Assembly: GCA_903632075.3 (NCBI GenBank)
Contig: CAHIKZ030000060.1
Span: 176,001-240,000 of the forward strand
Source: Acanthosepion pharaonis
Taxonomy: Eukaryota; Mollusca; Cephalopoda; Sepiida; Sepiidae
Direction of reading: 5' to 3'
DNA length: 64,000 nucleotides
Positions 10,972 to 20,690 of the stretch are shown here, piece by piece. The notes under the pieces were generated by a model that worked only from the letters and a program-made list of their open reading frames with translations, did no database searches and had not been told where the DNA came from. Each line of letters opens with the position of its first letter. Positions within the stretch are counted from its first letter, which is position 1. Made by a program: the position numbers and the translations under genes.

Positions 10972-11336
10972 CAGTATCTGATAATATTTTTGAGATGAGG
11001 TATTATATACACTATTTACATTATTTTACAACGTTTTGGCTGTTGTACGCTCCAGCCTTCTTCAGGTGGTTGGAATGTTGAACTGAACCCTTTATTCGCT
11101 CACTGGGGTAGACTGTTCTAGTTCCACGTGCCATGTTTAATGGATGTCAGTTATCAGTTATCTCCTGTTAATTCCCCTCTCCAAGTTCTCCACTGCCTTA
11201 ACCAGGTATTGAACTCACACTCTTTGGGTCCTGTCACTGGATCTAACTAACACCTTTATCCACTGTACCATGTGTCCTTGGGATGTGATAAACATGGCGA
11301 CAAAGATGAGGACAATAGTCCGAATAATGTAAATAG
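10972..11336 (-). mobile_element. family J element (PLE-derived), short copy 1
   Basis: Read on the minus strand: an inverted tail segment ('gactattgtcctcatcttt', then 'gtcgccatgttta'), a tRNA-like block with A box (here 'tggtacagtgg') and B box ('gagttcaataccTgg'), 'aactagaacagtctacccc', then CTGAAGAAGGC..GCC(A)AAACGTTG and tail sequence. It is flanked by a perfect 12-bp duplication, TCTTCCATTCTT at 10960-10971 and 11337-11348, so this 365-bp unit moved as a whole. No coding. The family is described at 39640-40870. Confidence 0.85.
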
Positions 11337-11348
11337 TCTTCCATTCTT

Positions 11349-11600
11349 GTCCTTGGTTTAACGATAAACTGTATCCAGTAACAAGTCCTCTGACGATGAG
11401 GTTTTGAGGAGCATAGAACCACCTCTTAATTGCTGCTGTTCACAGGTCCACCTTGGTAGCACCTGTTGGAGTCTCAGTTATAGGTAACCCCCTCTCCCAA
11501 ACTGGAGTCCAAATTCTACGAAAGTGCAAAGATGGTTTTTTTTAGTAAAAATATCAGCAATCCAAATTGTAATATATAAAATACACATTCACAAAAACCG
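11349..11600 (+). mobile_element. SINE family X, partial
   Basis: Shares 'gatgaggttttgaggagc', 'gaaccacctctta', 'caggtccacc', 'ggtagcacctgtt' and the core 'cagttataggtaa' with 22150-22400 and, reversed, with 25870-26305. The 5' side is interrupted by the J element at 10972-11336. Confidence 0.6.
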
Positions 11601-12074
11601 AAATTAAAACTACAAATTCCCTTTAATGGGGCCACCTGTTTGCTGTGGGTGGCAACCTGTGATGCCTGGGGATGAAGTTCTGGTGACTGAGTGACCCCTG
11701 ATATGGTATAAAATGACCAGGAGTTTCCACCACACATCACTTCGGTCCCTATCTTGGATAGATGGACAGATGGAATAGCCCAGTTCATTCCAATCAGCTA
11801 GTCACATAGCAACAATGTCTAGTTGGGACAAAAGATAATGGCTCTGCAAATCCTTACAAGATACTATATTTGGGTAGATATGGTAGGGAAATGCAGGTAC
11901 TTGTATCGACTTTGATCATAACTATACCATCTATGTAGCACTGGTGGATCAGGGTGAATGGGATTTGTCCCTCCTGAGAGTGTCCCTTAAGAAGGAACAC
12001 TGAGGTGGTGGGGAACACAGATGGTGAATACAAAATTATATGGTTACCTCTTATAAATGAATGAAGAGACAACA

Positions 12075-12497
12075 GGAGACTTCTGAAACAGAAAGTGAAA
12101 ATGAAATATCAGATAAAAAACAATTTCCAAATTTCATTGTTATAGAATCATTAGATGGTGAAATATCAAAAGTATCTCCTTTTGTGTTGCAAAGGGTTAT
12201 ATCAGCCATGATAGAACCAAAATCTTTAAAAAAGAATTAAAGGAAAATAATAAACTTTTAATTCAAGTAAAAACCAAAAAAAGATGCAGAAAAATGACTA
12301 AAAATTAAGCAAATAGACAACAATAAAGTAAAGGCTTATCACCATCAATTCTTTAATTCATCTAAGTGTAATAAAATGTCCAGAATTTTCACTCTGCTCA
12401 CTGGAAGAAATTAACAATTATGACATCCTAAAAAAGCAAGGAGTAACAGTCATCAAATGAATTCAAATGAAAATGACACATCAATAAACACAAACAC
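12075..12497 (+). pseudogene. jockey-like LINE ORF1 (gag-like), N-terminal part
   Basis: ORF1 of jockey/I-type LINEs binds element RNA. In shifting frames one reads SLDGEISKVSPFVLQRVIS near 12150, LLIQVKTKKDAEKM near 12260, and a conserved pre-zinc-finger block: CPEFSLCSLEEINNYDILKK then QGVTVIK near 12375-12460. In this family the block lies just N-terminal of the zinc knuckles. Several stops and frameshifts are present. The reading resumes at 12846 after the J insertion, so the two halves belong to one ORF1 split by a later insertion. Confidence 0.65.
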
Positions 12498-12511
12498 TTA
12501 CATTTTGATAT

Positions 12512-12831
12512 CTGTCTATATTTCCTCAAGGACACATGGCACAGTGGATAAAGGCGTTGGTTAGATCCAGTGACAGGACCCAAAGAGTGTGAGTTCAATA
12601 CCCGGTTAAGGCAGTGGAGAACTTTCAGAGTGAAATTAACAGGAGATAACTGATAACTGACATCCATTAAATATGGCACATGGAACTAGAACAGTCTACC
12701 CCAGTGAGCGAAATAAAGGGTTAAGTTTGACATTCCAACCACTTGAAGAAGGCCGGAGCATACAACGGCTGAAACATTGTAATAAATATGGTGACAAAGA
12801 TGAGGACAATAGTTCGAATAATGTAAATAAT
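12512..12831 (+). mobile_element. family J element (PLE-derived) inserted in LINE ORF1
   Basis: Begins with a 13-bp remnant of inverted tail (CTGTCTATATTTC), then CAAGGACACATGG, a perfect A box TGGCACAGTGG at 12537 and a B-box-like GAGTTCAATACCC at 12591. Further on are CTTGAAGAAGGCCGGAGC, ACGGCTGAAACATTG, and the tail with GATGAGGACAATAGTTCGAA. The flanks TTACATTTTGATAT (12498-12511) and TTACATTTTGACAT (12832-12845) form a 14-bp target duplication with one mismatch. Taking the element out restores the ORF1 reading. Confidence 0.85.
12537..12603 (+). promoter_or_regulatory. tRNA-like internal Pol III promoter (A and B boxes)
   Basis: TGGCACAGTGG at 12537 matches the A-box consensus TRGCNNAGYGG exactly. 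AGTTCAATACC at 12592 matches the B box at about 7 of 11 positions. Their spacing is in the usual range for tRNA-derived promoters. It lies in the 3' part of the family J element. Confidence 0.55.
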
Positions 12832-12845
12832 TTACATTTTGACAT

Positions 12846-13900
12846 TTAACAAACCTACTCTACCAAAAGAAATAAAGAGAGGATACTCAATAGCCAATTT
12901 GGAGCTATACATGCCTAATCTCCATAACTGTCAGAAATGTCAGAGATTTGGTCATTTACAAAAACATTGTAAGAGAGCATCAGTCTGTTGAAGATATGGG
13001 GAACTTGAGTCGGATCATGAAGAAAGGTCACCGTTATGTCCAAACTGTAAAAGAAATCACTTAGCAGACTCTAAAGAGTGTAACATCTGGAAAAAGGAAA
13101 AGGAAATAATAAAAATAAAATATATACAAAACATCTTGTTGCAAGAAGCCAGAAAGCTGGTTGAAAAACCAATTCACTTCCAACATCATATGCAAATATT
13201 GCTAAAATAATCAAATCACCAAAATGACTTCAAAGAGAACAATGCAATAAAAAGCCAAGATCTTAGAACTCTAATAAATGAATTAAAAAGTCTACTAGAA
13301 CTACTAAAATGTAGTATATCACACATAAACCAAAGTCCCATAGACAAAACAAATACTATCCTGTCAATCTCAAACAAAAAAGAATCTATATGTTCAAAAC
13401 AATTAGCACTCAAAATCCCAATCCAAAGTACAAAAATCCTTCAAAAAATAGAACCCTCTAAACAATCCCAAGAGAATCAAAAGGTGCATAAAAAAATAAC
13501 ACAAGCCAGTACATTATTGAAGAACCAAGAGAAATGGTAATAGATGACCAAAACTCTATCCCATCTCAAACAAGGGAATGGTCATCATCCAAACAAAGAT
13601 TGTTAAAAGAACCTAATGGAAAATCTAAGGAAACAAGATAACACAAACAGAAACAAAAGACCATCAAAGAACTAAATATGACCAGAAACAAAGCGCTAAT
13701 AGACCAAAGAGCATAGAAATTACTGACACCTCACCCACTAAACATAAATTGGACAAGCAAAAACTCTTAATACCTTTATACCAAAACATGATTCAAAAAA
13801 TTCTGTGGAAATGTTGAGGCAAAATTCAAACATAAATGAACTTTTACTCGTAACTAATCAACTTCCCACTGTCTTCAAGAAACTTTCCTAAAATATAATG
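12846..13900 (+). pseudogene. jockey-like LINE ORF1 (gag-like), zinc-knuckle part
   Basis: Continues the ORF1 begun at 12075. At 12929-12970 is CQKCQRFGHLQKHC, a perfect CX2CX4HX4C knuckle. The second knuckle (about 12978-13016) has lost a Cys to a stop, but its H-bearing ELESDHEE remains. The third is CPNCKRNHLADSKEC at 13036-13080, the CX2CX3HX6C form. Three knuckles in this order are typical of jockey/I-group ORF1 and mediate nucleic-acid binding. Then come a K/E/I-rich helix (IWKKEKEIIKIKY) and a low-complexity basic stretch. Apart from the stop, the knuckle region stays in one frame for over 200 bases. No reverse transcriptase follows; RNase H does (13950). Confidence 0.8.
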
Positions 13901-13949
13901 AAAAAATAAAAAACTATTTTATAAAATCTTACTAAACACCGTAACAGTA

Positions 13950-14560
13950 ATTCTAACTTATGTGATTACATGGAAGAAATCCATGACATTCTACAACCTC
14001 ATCTAAATCATAAGCATATATATAATGATGGCCCTAAAATATTGGACAGAGTGGGGTGCTCTCCTTAACAACATAACAATGCTTCAATCTTCAGTGCAGA
14101 AGCATCAGTCATACACTTGTTTTTAGATATTACAGAATCCAGTGGGTCTGATAGATTCATCATCTACTCAGATTCACTATCTGTACTCACAGCTTTGATG
14201 ATTAAAAACATGAGAAATCCCTTAATAAATAAATTATTAAATAGGTTTGACTCTATAAGGAAAATATGAATTAATAGTTCTATGCTAGATACTGAGCCAT
14301 ATTGGTATACAAGGAAATAGAAAAGCCAACAAAATGGCAAAGGAGTCACTGAATATGGCCCTCTCTTAAGTAATGTTGCCATACACCGACTTCCAACCCA
14401 GCATAAACAGGACCATTAAAAAAATGGCAGTAATTATGGAACAACTGTTTAAACAATAAACTTCTCAACATCCAACCAATCATCAGTGAAAGTTCCAGAA
14501 AGATAAGGAGAGAGGAAGCGGTTCTAGCCAGACTCTGTATTGAACACACAATACATTCTT
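13950..14560 (+). pseudogene. jockey-like LINE RNase H domain, copy 1
   Basis: RNase H removes element RNA from the RNA/DNA hybrid. Residues visible in broken frames: IYNDGPKILDRVG (the first active-site region, where the family has D-G-S), FSAEASVIHL near 14090 (the catalytic Glu), IIYSDSLSVLTAL near 14160 (the catalytic Asp), LLNRFDS, and near 14510 an EEAVLARL-like end. The whole endonuclease and reverse transcriptase part between ORF1 and here is missing, so this copy has a large internal deletion. Confidence 0.7.
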
Positions 14561-14715
14561 CTTCATTCGTTCATGCTTTCATTCTTTTTCATTCATTGAT
14601 GCTTTCAATCTTTTTCTTTCACTCTTTCTTTTTCATTCTTTCCTACTTTGTTTTTCATTCTTTCCTTCATTCTTTTTTATTAATTTATTTTTAAACTTTC
14701 TTTCCTTCTTTTTTT
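14553..14715. repeat. TTC/T-rich polypyrimidine tract
   Basis: Degenerate CATTCTTT-type units after the LINE remnant. Confidence 0.7.
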
Positions 14716-15495
14716 ACCTACTATATGATATGTGCTTAAAAAAAATCCTTATAGAATAGGGATAAGTAGAAATAATTGTCTCAGTTAAAATTATAACCTG
14801 CAGTGATGAGCTTTTTATCTAAATAGCCTACCAGAGGCATCAAAACTGCATATAAGATGTTTTTTTTTGTTTGTTTTTTTTTAGATGTCTATCTTACATA
14901 GCTTCAAATATAATCCTCCAGGCCAGTTTACCAACTTATATACATGTAACCCTCATATACTTAGTTTTTATGTGGCTGTAGTTTTTATTCTTGATACATG
15001 TTACAGGCCATAATGTTTTGACGACCTCACTTTATACACAAATACTCTTTTATTTCTTTTCAATGCTATCAATAAATGGACAATAACTTCTTAAGTAGTA
15101 AGTAATTTGTTGATGGCCATGTTACTTTATATGCACTAATTTCTTTTCAATTAAATATTTAGACACCTTTGAACATTGCTGTTCATCTTAAATCTTCAAG
15201 AAATAAAAGCCTTTTGATTGGGTGATTGATTTGACTCTTGGTTCATTATTCTCATTTATTTCATTGAATTTGTAAATCTAATCAGCTAATTAGTTAATGA
15301 TCACTAGCAGTGCTATACAGTTGTTTAATTAGTAGCAATTAGTCTCTGTGCTAATTGATAAAGTATGTTTGCTTGGCCTTTTAGATCTGGACCCACTCTA
15401 AAGATTACAGGGACAGAAAGTTAGTGGTTAGGACATGGGAATAAATATTGAAAGGTTTATTTTTCTCTTTCTTTTGTTGGGTGATCAAAGCTTGT
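14716..15495. other. AT-rich stretch, nothing recognised
   Basis: No coding residues or dispersed repeat recognised. Confidence 0.4.
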
Positions 15496-16300
15496 TACTT
15501 GCAAGAAGTTTATTGTTTAAACAGTTGTTCCATAATTGCTGCCATTTTTTTTTAATGGTCCTGTTTATGCTGGGTCAGAAGTCGGTTGATGGCAACATTA
15601 TTTTAGAGAGGGCCATGTTCAGCGATTCCTTTGCTATTTTGTCAGCTTTTCCAATTCCTTGTATGCCAATATGGCTCAGTATCCAGCACAGAAGTATTAC
15701 TGCATCTATTTCCTCATAAATAATCAATCCTATTTAATAATTTATTTATTAAGGGGTTTCCCTGGTTTTTCTTCTTCAAAGCTGTGAGTGCAGATAGTGA
15801 ATGAGAGATGATGATGATGATGAATCTATCTGACTCACTGGATTCTGTAATATCTAAAGCCAAGTGTATGACTGAGGCTTCTGCACTGAAAATTGAAGCA
15901 TTGTCAGGCAATCTTTTCTGCATTGTTGTTAAGGATAGCAGAGTACCCCACTCTGTCCAAGATTTTAGAGCCATCAGTGTATATATGCTTATGATTTGGG
16001 TGAGCTTGTCGAACATTATGGATTTCTTCCATGTAATTGAATAAGTTAGTAAGGTTTAGCAGAAAACATTCAAAACATCACCCGTAGAAAGTTTATATGT
16101 TGAAGCTTGTGAGGCACCATTAAAATTGAGATGTTAAAAATTGGTATTACAATATTATCTAAAACTCAAATCCTGTCCACTACTGTACCTTCAACCCTAA
16201 ATACAAATTTCTGTTTGATAAAAAAGAAAATGCTATCTTTCGACATTGCTAAAAACAGTGTATCTTTTGACATTGCTAATTTGTCAAGTTCTCTTTGACC
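15496..16300 (-). pseudogene. jockey-like LINE RNase H domain, copy 2, inverted
   Basis: Minus-strand relative of 13950-14560. Readable pieces are STGDVLNVFC-like residues near 16090, ITWKKS-like near 16030, ALKSWTEWG near 15960, NASIFSAEASVIHLALDI near 15900-15850 (catalytic Glu region) and SHSLSALTAL near 15800, where the Asp of the third site is lost (HSL in place of SDSL). A 100-residue frame (16016-15714) covers most of it. Together with 16441-17075 it forms an inverted pair. Confidence 0.7.
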
Positions 16301-16329
16301 TTGCATCTTAAAGCATCATAAAAAGTACT

Positions 16330-16440
16330 GAACACTTACATGATATCTGCTCTCTTATATGGCAGTGCATGCTGGACATTTTCCTCGGAGATGGAGAGGA
16401 GACTTGAAGCAACAGAAATGTGGTTCTACAGAAGGTTGCT
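16330..16440 (+). pseudogene. RTE-like LINE C-terminal fragment
   Basis: LLYGSACWTFSSEMERRLEA, then TEMWFYRRLL, at 16358-16440. This is the block after the reverse transcriptase in RTE-like LINEs (compare FEATEMWFYRRMLKIPW at 48085-48035). It breaks off exactly where jockey-like RNase H sequence starts, so the 72-residue frame at 16340-16558 is a chance fusion of two elements. Confidence 0.7.
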
Positions 16441-17075
16441 GATGATAATATTCTACAATCTCATCCAAATCATAATCATATATACACTGGTGGCTCTAAA
16501 ATTTTGGACAGAGTGGGGGTGCTCTGCTATCATTAATAACATAACAATGCAGAAATGATTGCCTGACAAAACCTCGATCTTCAGTGCAGAAGCCTCAGCC
16601 ATACACTTGGCTTTAGATATTATAGAATCCAGTGGGTCAGATAGATTCACACACCGACTTCCAACCCAGCATAAACAGGACTATTAAAAAAAAATGGCAG
16701 CAATTATGGAACAACTGTTTAAACAATAAACTTCTCAACATCTAACCAATCATCAATGAAACACTGTCAAGTTCCAGAAAGATAAAGAGTGAGGAAGTGG
16801 TTCTAGCCAGACTCTGTATTGGACACACATACATAACCCATCAACATCTACTAAAACATGAGTACCGCCAATATGTGTCCCATGCCAGGAAACATATACA
16901 GTCAAACGCATTCTCCGAAATTGCCATAACTTCCAGCAAACCTCACTCAACCTCTACAAATCGGATAACTTAAAGGAGCTATATGAAAATACCGATCCAA
17001 ATAACATCATAAATTTCATTAAGAAATTGGACTCTACAGGAAAATATAGAAAAAAATGAAAGTTTACCAAACCTG
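16441..17075 (+). pseudogene. jockey-like LINE RNase H and C-terminus, copy 3
   Basis: Pieces: IYTLVALKFWTEWG near 16480, SIFSAEASAIHLALDI near 16575, then a jump (a deletion) to the 'cgacttccaacccagc' region, and a C-terminal tail near 16850-17060 with EYRQYVSHARKHIQ, LKELYENTD and NNIINFIKKLDSTGKYRK. This is the best preserved terminus of the family in the window, with a stop at about 17057. It is dead because of stops and the missing third catalytic Asp region. Confidence 0.7.
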
Positions 17076-17094
17076 CTTGCTTAGATTATTTTGT

Positions 17095-17330
17095 AATCTA
17101 TTTTGGAAGGAAAAATTATTTCCAGCAATATTCGAAGAAAACAATTGCCAATAATATATTTGATTCTCAACAAAATCCCTCTTTATAAAATATGTCAATG
17201 AAAACTGATCTTTAAAATGATTTCTTATAAAGAAGGCATACTCTATTCATATGAACCTATCAGAAAAATCTTGTCAGCATTAAATAACCTTTCAAGGTTG
17301 ATATGTTAAACTAAATAAACCAAACCAAAC
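17095..17330 (+). mobile_element. SINE family X, 3' part
   Basis: Degenerate 'ggaaaaattatt(t/a)ccagcaatat' units followed by the X tail 'cagcattaaataacc', 'ttgatatg' and an AAACC-rich end, as at 22420-22800. Confidence 0.6.
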
Positions 17331-17504
17331 ACATAACATACTTAGTCAGCTTGACTAAATGAATGGTGGAACAGGGTCTTGGATGTCCCAAAGAGAGACA
17401 AGGAACATAAAGAAGAATTGACAGCTGATGGTTGTACACTACCAGGTACATGTGTCAAAATCACTGCCATGATCTGATATTGTTTCATTTTTTCCACTTC
17501 AGAA

Positions 17505-17660
17505 ATTCTACAAGCAGCTTCAGTGGCTTAGTGACCAAGTTTAAAATGATGCCTTACCAACCATTGCAGGGTGGCCCCTGGGATATAGAAAGAGAAGAGG
17601 TAGTGCTAGCTAGACTTCACATTGGTCACACTCACCTAACTTATTCCTTTCTCTTTAATC
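17505..17660 (+). pseudogene. jockey-like LINE C-terminal fragment
   Basis: WDIEREEVVLARLHIGHTHL then TYSFLF (17578-17657). The 'R-x-E-E-V-x-L-A-R-L-x-I-G-H-T' block follows RNase H in this LINE group. It is interrupted right after by the TTAA-flanked MITE. Confidence 0.75.
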
Positions 17661-17880
17661 TTTAGCACTTTGTAGGTGACTATTTTCACCAAGCAAAATG
17701 TTAGTCCTGCCAATGCAAGTTGAATTTGAATTTCTTGGTTGTGTAGTCATAACCTTCTATGGCAACACCTAAACAATCTTCAATGAAATAGAGAGCCAAC
17801 TGCAATTTCAAATATATAGAACTAATATATTTTGAATATTTAAACACTATATTTTGAGGGGATTCCATACACAGTAAAAG
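17661..17880. mobile_element. piggyBac-like MITE, copy 2 (right end lost)
   Basis: About 215 bp alignable to 3635-3848 in the same orientation, with TTAA just before its left end. The right inverted repeat is missing; LINE sequence follows directly. Confidence 0.6.
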
Positions 17881-17924
17881 TTTTGGATTATTCTGACATC
17901 CTTTCCAAATAGATCTAGTTTTTG

Positions 17925-18387
17925 TAGTAGTTCAAATAGTTCCTTGTGCCATAACTTGTTAAATGCTTTTACATAATCTATAAAATCTAAGTGCACATTC
18001 TTCCGCACCTTTATTGTTCTTTCTTTCTTCTATCATTCTAATCACAAATATTGCATTTTTTGTTCCAGTGTCCTTCACAAAACCATGCTGTTTTTGTCTT
18101 ATTTGCTGTCTCATTCTGCTTCACGCTCTGTTCATCTGGATTCACATAATTAGTTTACATATGTGGCACATTAAACTGATTGTCTGATGGAGCTCACTTT
18201 AATTCGCAACTTGTTTCTTAGGTAATGTACAAAGATGGATTTAGTGAAGGCCTCCAGTATGTCACCATTGTTGTATATTTCGTATACTACTTCTGTCAAC
18301 TTGTTGAAGACTGAGAGTATTTCTGTGATGATGACATCCAGTCCTGTTACTGTGTACCAGTTCGTCTTCTCCAGATTTTTTATTTTT
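17925..18387 (-). pseudogene. RTE-like LINE reverse transcriptase, minus strand
   Basis: Read from 18370 downward: TGLDVIITEILSVFNKL (the block before motif 1), NGDILEAFTKSIFVHY, a stretch with stops, then TIKVRKNVHLDFIDYVKAFN then KLWHKELFELLQKLDLFGKD near 18010-17930, which is motif A with its catalytic Asp and the following helix. It joins with 19056-19440 (the linker before the polymerase domain) as one old LINE broken by two T-type SINEs. Confidence 0.75.
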
Positions 18388-18648
18388 TTAGTTATGTGCC
18401 ATGTGTGATACAACGCTTAGGCGATCATGTATATTTCAACACATGACTGACATTTTCTGCAGTAGACCAGTTGCCATACAATGCTATAGAACCAGGTTTG
18501 TCCTGCTATTTACCAATAGCTGGGGGGAGAAGAAGAGGATTCATACCTTTCCCAAGGGTATTAGCACGTAATTGAATGCAATGGATTTAACTGAAATTCG
18601 AACTCGGCTCCATGCTGCTATCAATTACTCCATCATGCCTTTGTACAA
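18388..18648 (-). mobile_element. SINE family T (tRNA-Arg-like), copy 1
   Basis: Read in reverse: 'ggcatgatggagtaattgat' head, B-box-like 'gagTTCGAATTTCAG' region, 'cgtgctaatacccttggg', core 'agctattggtaaatagc', 'ggacaaacctggttctatag', and the tail 'cgcctaagcg'. The head resembles tRNA-Arg (GNAATGGATAGC). This matches in plan the octopus OR-type SINEs as I remember them. Confidence 0.75.
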
Positions 18649-18751
18649 CAAGACTAAATAAATTCCAGGCTTTTGATTTTTCTTTTTGTCTTCAATTTTT
18701 TTCCTGGTCTGATAAAAGCCAAAATATAAAGTAAACCCTAAATAGTAACAA

Positions 18752-19055
18752 TCAGTCAATTATGTGTCATGCGTAATACATGCTTAGACGATCATGTATC
18801 TTTCAATACGTAACTGACAAGGCAGATGTTTTCTCACAGTAGGTTGCCATTTCTTTCTGCAGTAGACCAGTTGCCATCCAATGCTATAGAACCCAGTCTG
18901 TCCTGCTATTTACCCATAGCTGGGGAGAGAAGAAGAGGATTCATACTTTTCGCAAGGGTATTAGCATCTAAGTGAATGTAATGGATTCGACTGGAATTCA
19001 AACTCGGCTCACCGATTCCTCAATCCGAGCCGCTATACATTACTCCACCATGCCT
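18752..19055 (-). mobile_element. SINE family T (tRNA-Arg-like), copy 2
   Basis: Near full length and in the same orientation as copy 1, about 100 bp away, inside the same broken LINE. B box 'gagtttgaattccag' and core 'cagctatgggtaaatagc' are intact on the minus strand. Confidence 0.8.
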
Positions 19056-19440
19056 CATCTTTTATTTCTTACTCATCTGTATTTTCAAGCACTGTAAGTT
19101 GGTTTCACATATCTTGAAAAAGTTCTGACCTATTCTTTCTACTGATGGATCATCTTTTTGTTTTTTTTCTTTTTCAATTATCGGCTATTTTTTCTTTGGC
19201 TCACCTTTCAGGATGTTAATTCGTTTTATTCTGTTCTGCATACTTGCTGCATTTATGTTGCTTATCCTTTCTATTTCTGCGCACTTATCATTAAGCCATT
19301 CCTCTTTAACCCACCTACATTTGTTTTTAATTATTGTGCTTGATATTCTCTTCCATTCCTTGGACTTGTTTTGTGTAATTTTTAAATTAATAATTACGAT
19401 TCATCAAAAATTTGAATAGGAAAAGTGAAATTTTCAAATG
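19056..19440 (-). pseudogene. RTE-like LINE linker upstream of reverse transcriptase
   Basis: Minus strand near 19320-19210: WVKEEWLNDKCAEIERISNI then NAASM, the helix-rich linker between endonuclease and polymerase. Stops follow. This is the 5' part of the LINE whose polymerase lies at 17925-18387. Confidence 0.6.
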
Positions 19441-19760
19441 CACTGCTAATATGTATTTAATAATAATGACCAGAAGTTAAATACAAGGATTGTAGTAATA
19501 AATAATATTAAGTGTATTTAATAATAATGATCAGAAGTTAAATACTAGCATTGTAGTAATAAATTTTTTAAGTGTATTTTACAGTAATAATAATAATGAC
19601 CAGCAGTTAAATACTAGGATTGTAGTAATAAATATTTATAAAATGTATTTAATAATAATAATAATAACCAGAAGTTAAATACTAGGATTGTAGCAATAAA
19701 TAATATTTATTAAATGTATTTAATAAAAATAATGACCGGAAGTTAAATATTAGGATTGTA
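19441..19760. repeat. minisatellite, ~62-bp unit, ~5 copies
   Basis: Units contain 'gaccagaagttaaatactag', 'gattgtagtaataaat' and a variable (AAT)n spacer. The units are about 80-95% alike. Confidence 0.85.
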
Positions 19761-19789
19761 ATTACACCACATGCACTACAGCCATTGCT

Positions 19790-20195
19790 ACAGTAGGCCG
19801 TGGCTTATGGCAACTTCACACAGAAACATTAGTTCCCATACAATTACTGAAGTTAAACAATGTTGAGCCTGGTCAGTACCTAGTTGGGTGACTACTTGGT
19901 AATACTAGATGCTGTAAGCTTTGATGTGCAGGTGGCATAATTGATAGTGGCTTGGAATTGTTAATCGGAGAGCCGAGTTCCAATTTCCGTTTATTACACG
20001 CAATTACCCTTGGGAAAGGTATATATCCAGCTCTTTTCTCCCTAGAGCTATGGGTTAATAAGACTTGTCGCACTAAATAATTATTATCTCAAAAAAAAAA
20101 AAATGAAATAAAGAAAAAAAATAATTGTGTACAAAATATTTATATTTCAGCATTAAATAACCCATAGAGGTTGATGTGTTGTTAAATGAAAACAA
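19790..20195 (+). mobile_element. SINE family S, near full length
   Basis: 5S-like head from 'ggccgtggcttatggcaact' through 'ttaaacaatgttgagcctgg' to 'agatgctgtaagctttg'. Then a tRNA-like part ('gcataattgatagtggcttgg', 'gagccgagttccaatttccg') and a core near 'agagctatgggttaat'. An A-rich stretch follows, and the tail 'cattaaataacccatagagg'. It is the most complete S copy and shows both promoter types in one element. Confidence 0.8.
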
Positions 20196-20359
20196 CAAAA
20201 TGGTTAGTGTGTCTTGGGCAAGATTGCCCAACTTATCACATCCATTTTCAGGCTGGTTTTGAAAACAAAGTTCTCCACTTGTTGCCAACTAAAGCGAGAA
20301 AGCCAGTCTGCCTTGCTCTTAATCCCTAGCTGGTGATTTCTTTTTGTTTTGTTTTTTTT

Positions 20360-20690
20360 CTCCTAATGTTCACTCAATATAAGGCCCAAGGGACACTCAA
20401 GGTAGAGGGTTACTATGTGGAATTGTATGAGAATAAGAAAGGGCTATAGGAAAGCAGCTAATTCTAGACTTGAAGAGGTCAAGATTTAATTAGCGAATAA
20501 AATTTCAGCATTCAGGCAGAGATGTTAAGAGTATAGAGTTGAAGAGCCGGAAACCCAAAACCCAAAACAAGGGATAAAACTCTATTCCTGTTCAAAAGAC
20601 TCTGGAGGAGTGTGTACCAGACAATAGGCAAACCTCATGCCTTTCCTCAGTACATCAGACTGGCCTAGAATTTGAACTATTAGCTCTGAT
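20360..20690 (-). pseudogene. LINE-B C-terminal fragment
   Basis: Starts at 'ttcactcaatataaggccca' and shares 'aaggtagagggttact', 'attctagacttgaagaggt' with the other LINE-B copies. No usable frame. Confidence 0.55.

Noticed and set aside
16340..16558. Single fused coding frame
   Set aside because: The frame joins an RTE-like LINE terminus to jockey-like RNase H sequence; both halves are known from separate elements elsewhere in the window, so the fusion is accidental.
19790..19920. 5S rRNA gene
   Set aside because: The 5S-like part is diverged and is followed by tRNA-like and SINE sequence; no copy here matches a whole functional 5S gene or has a terminator.
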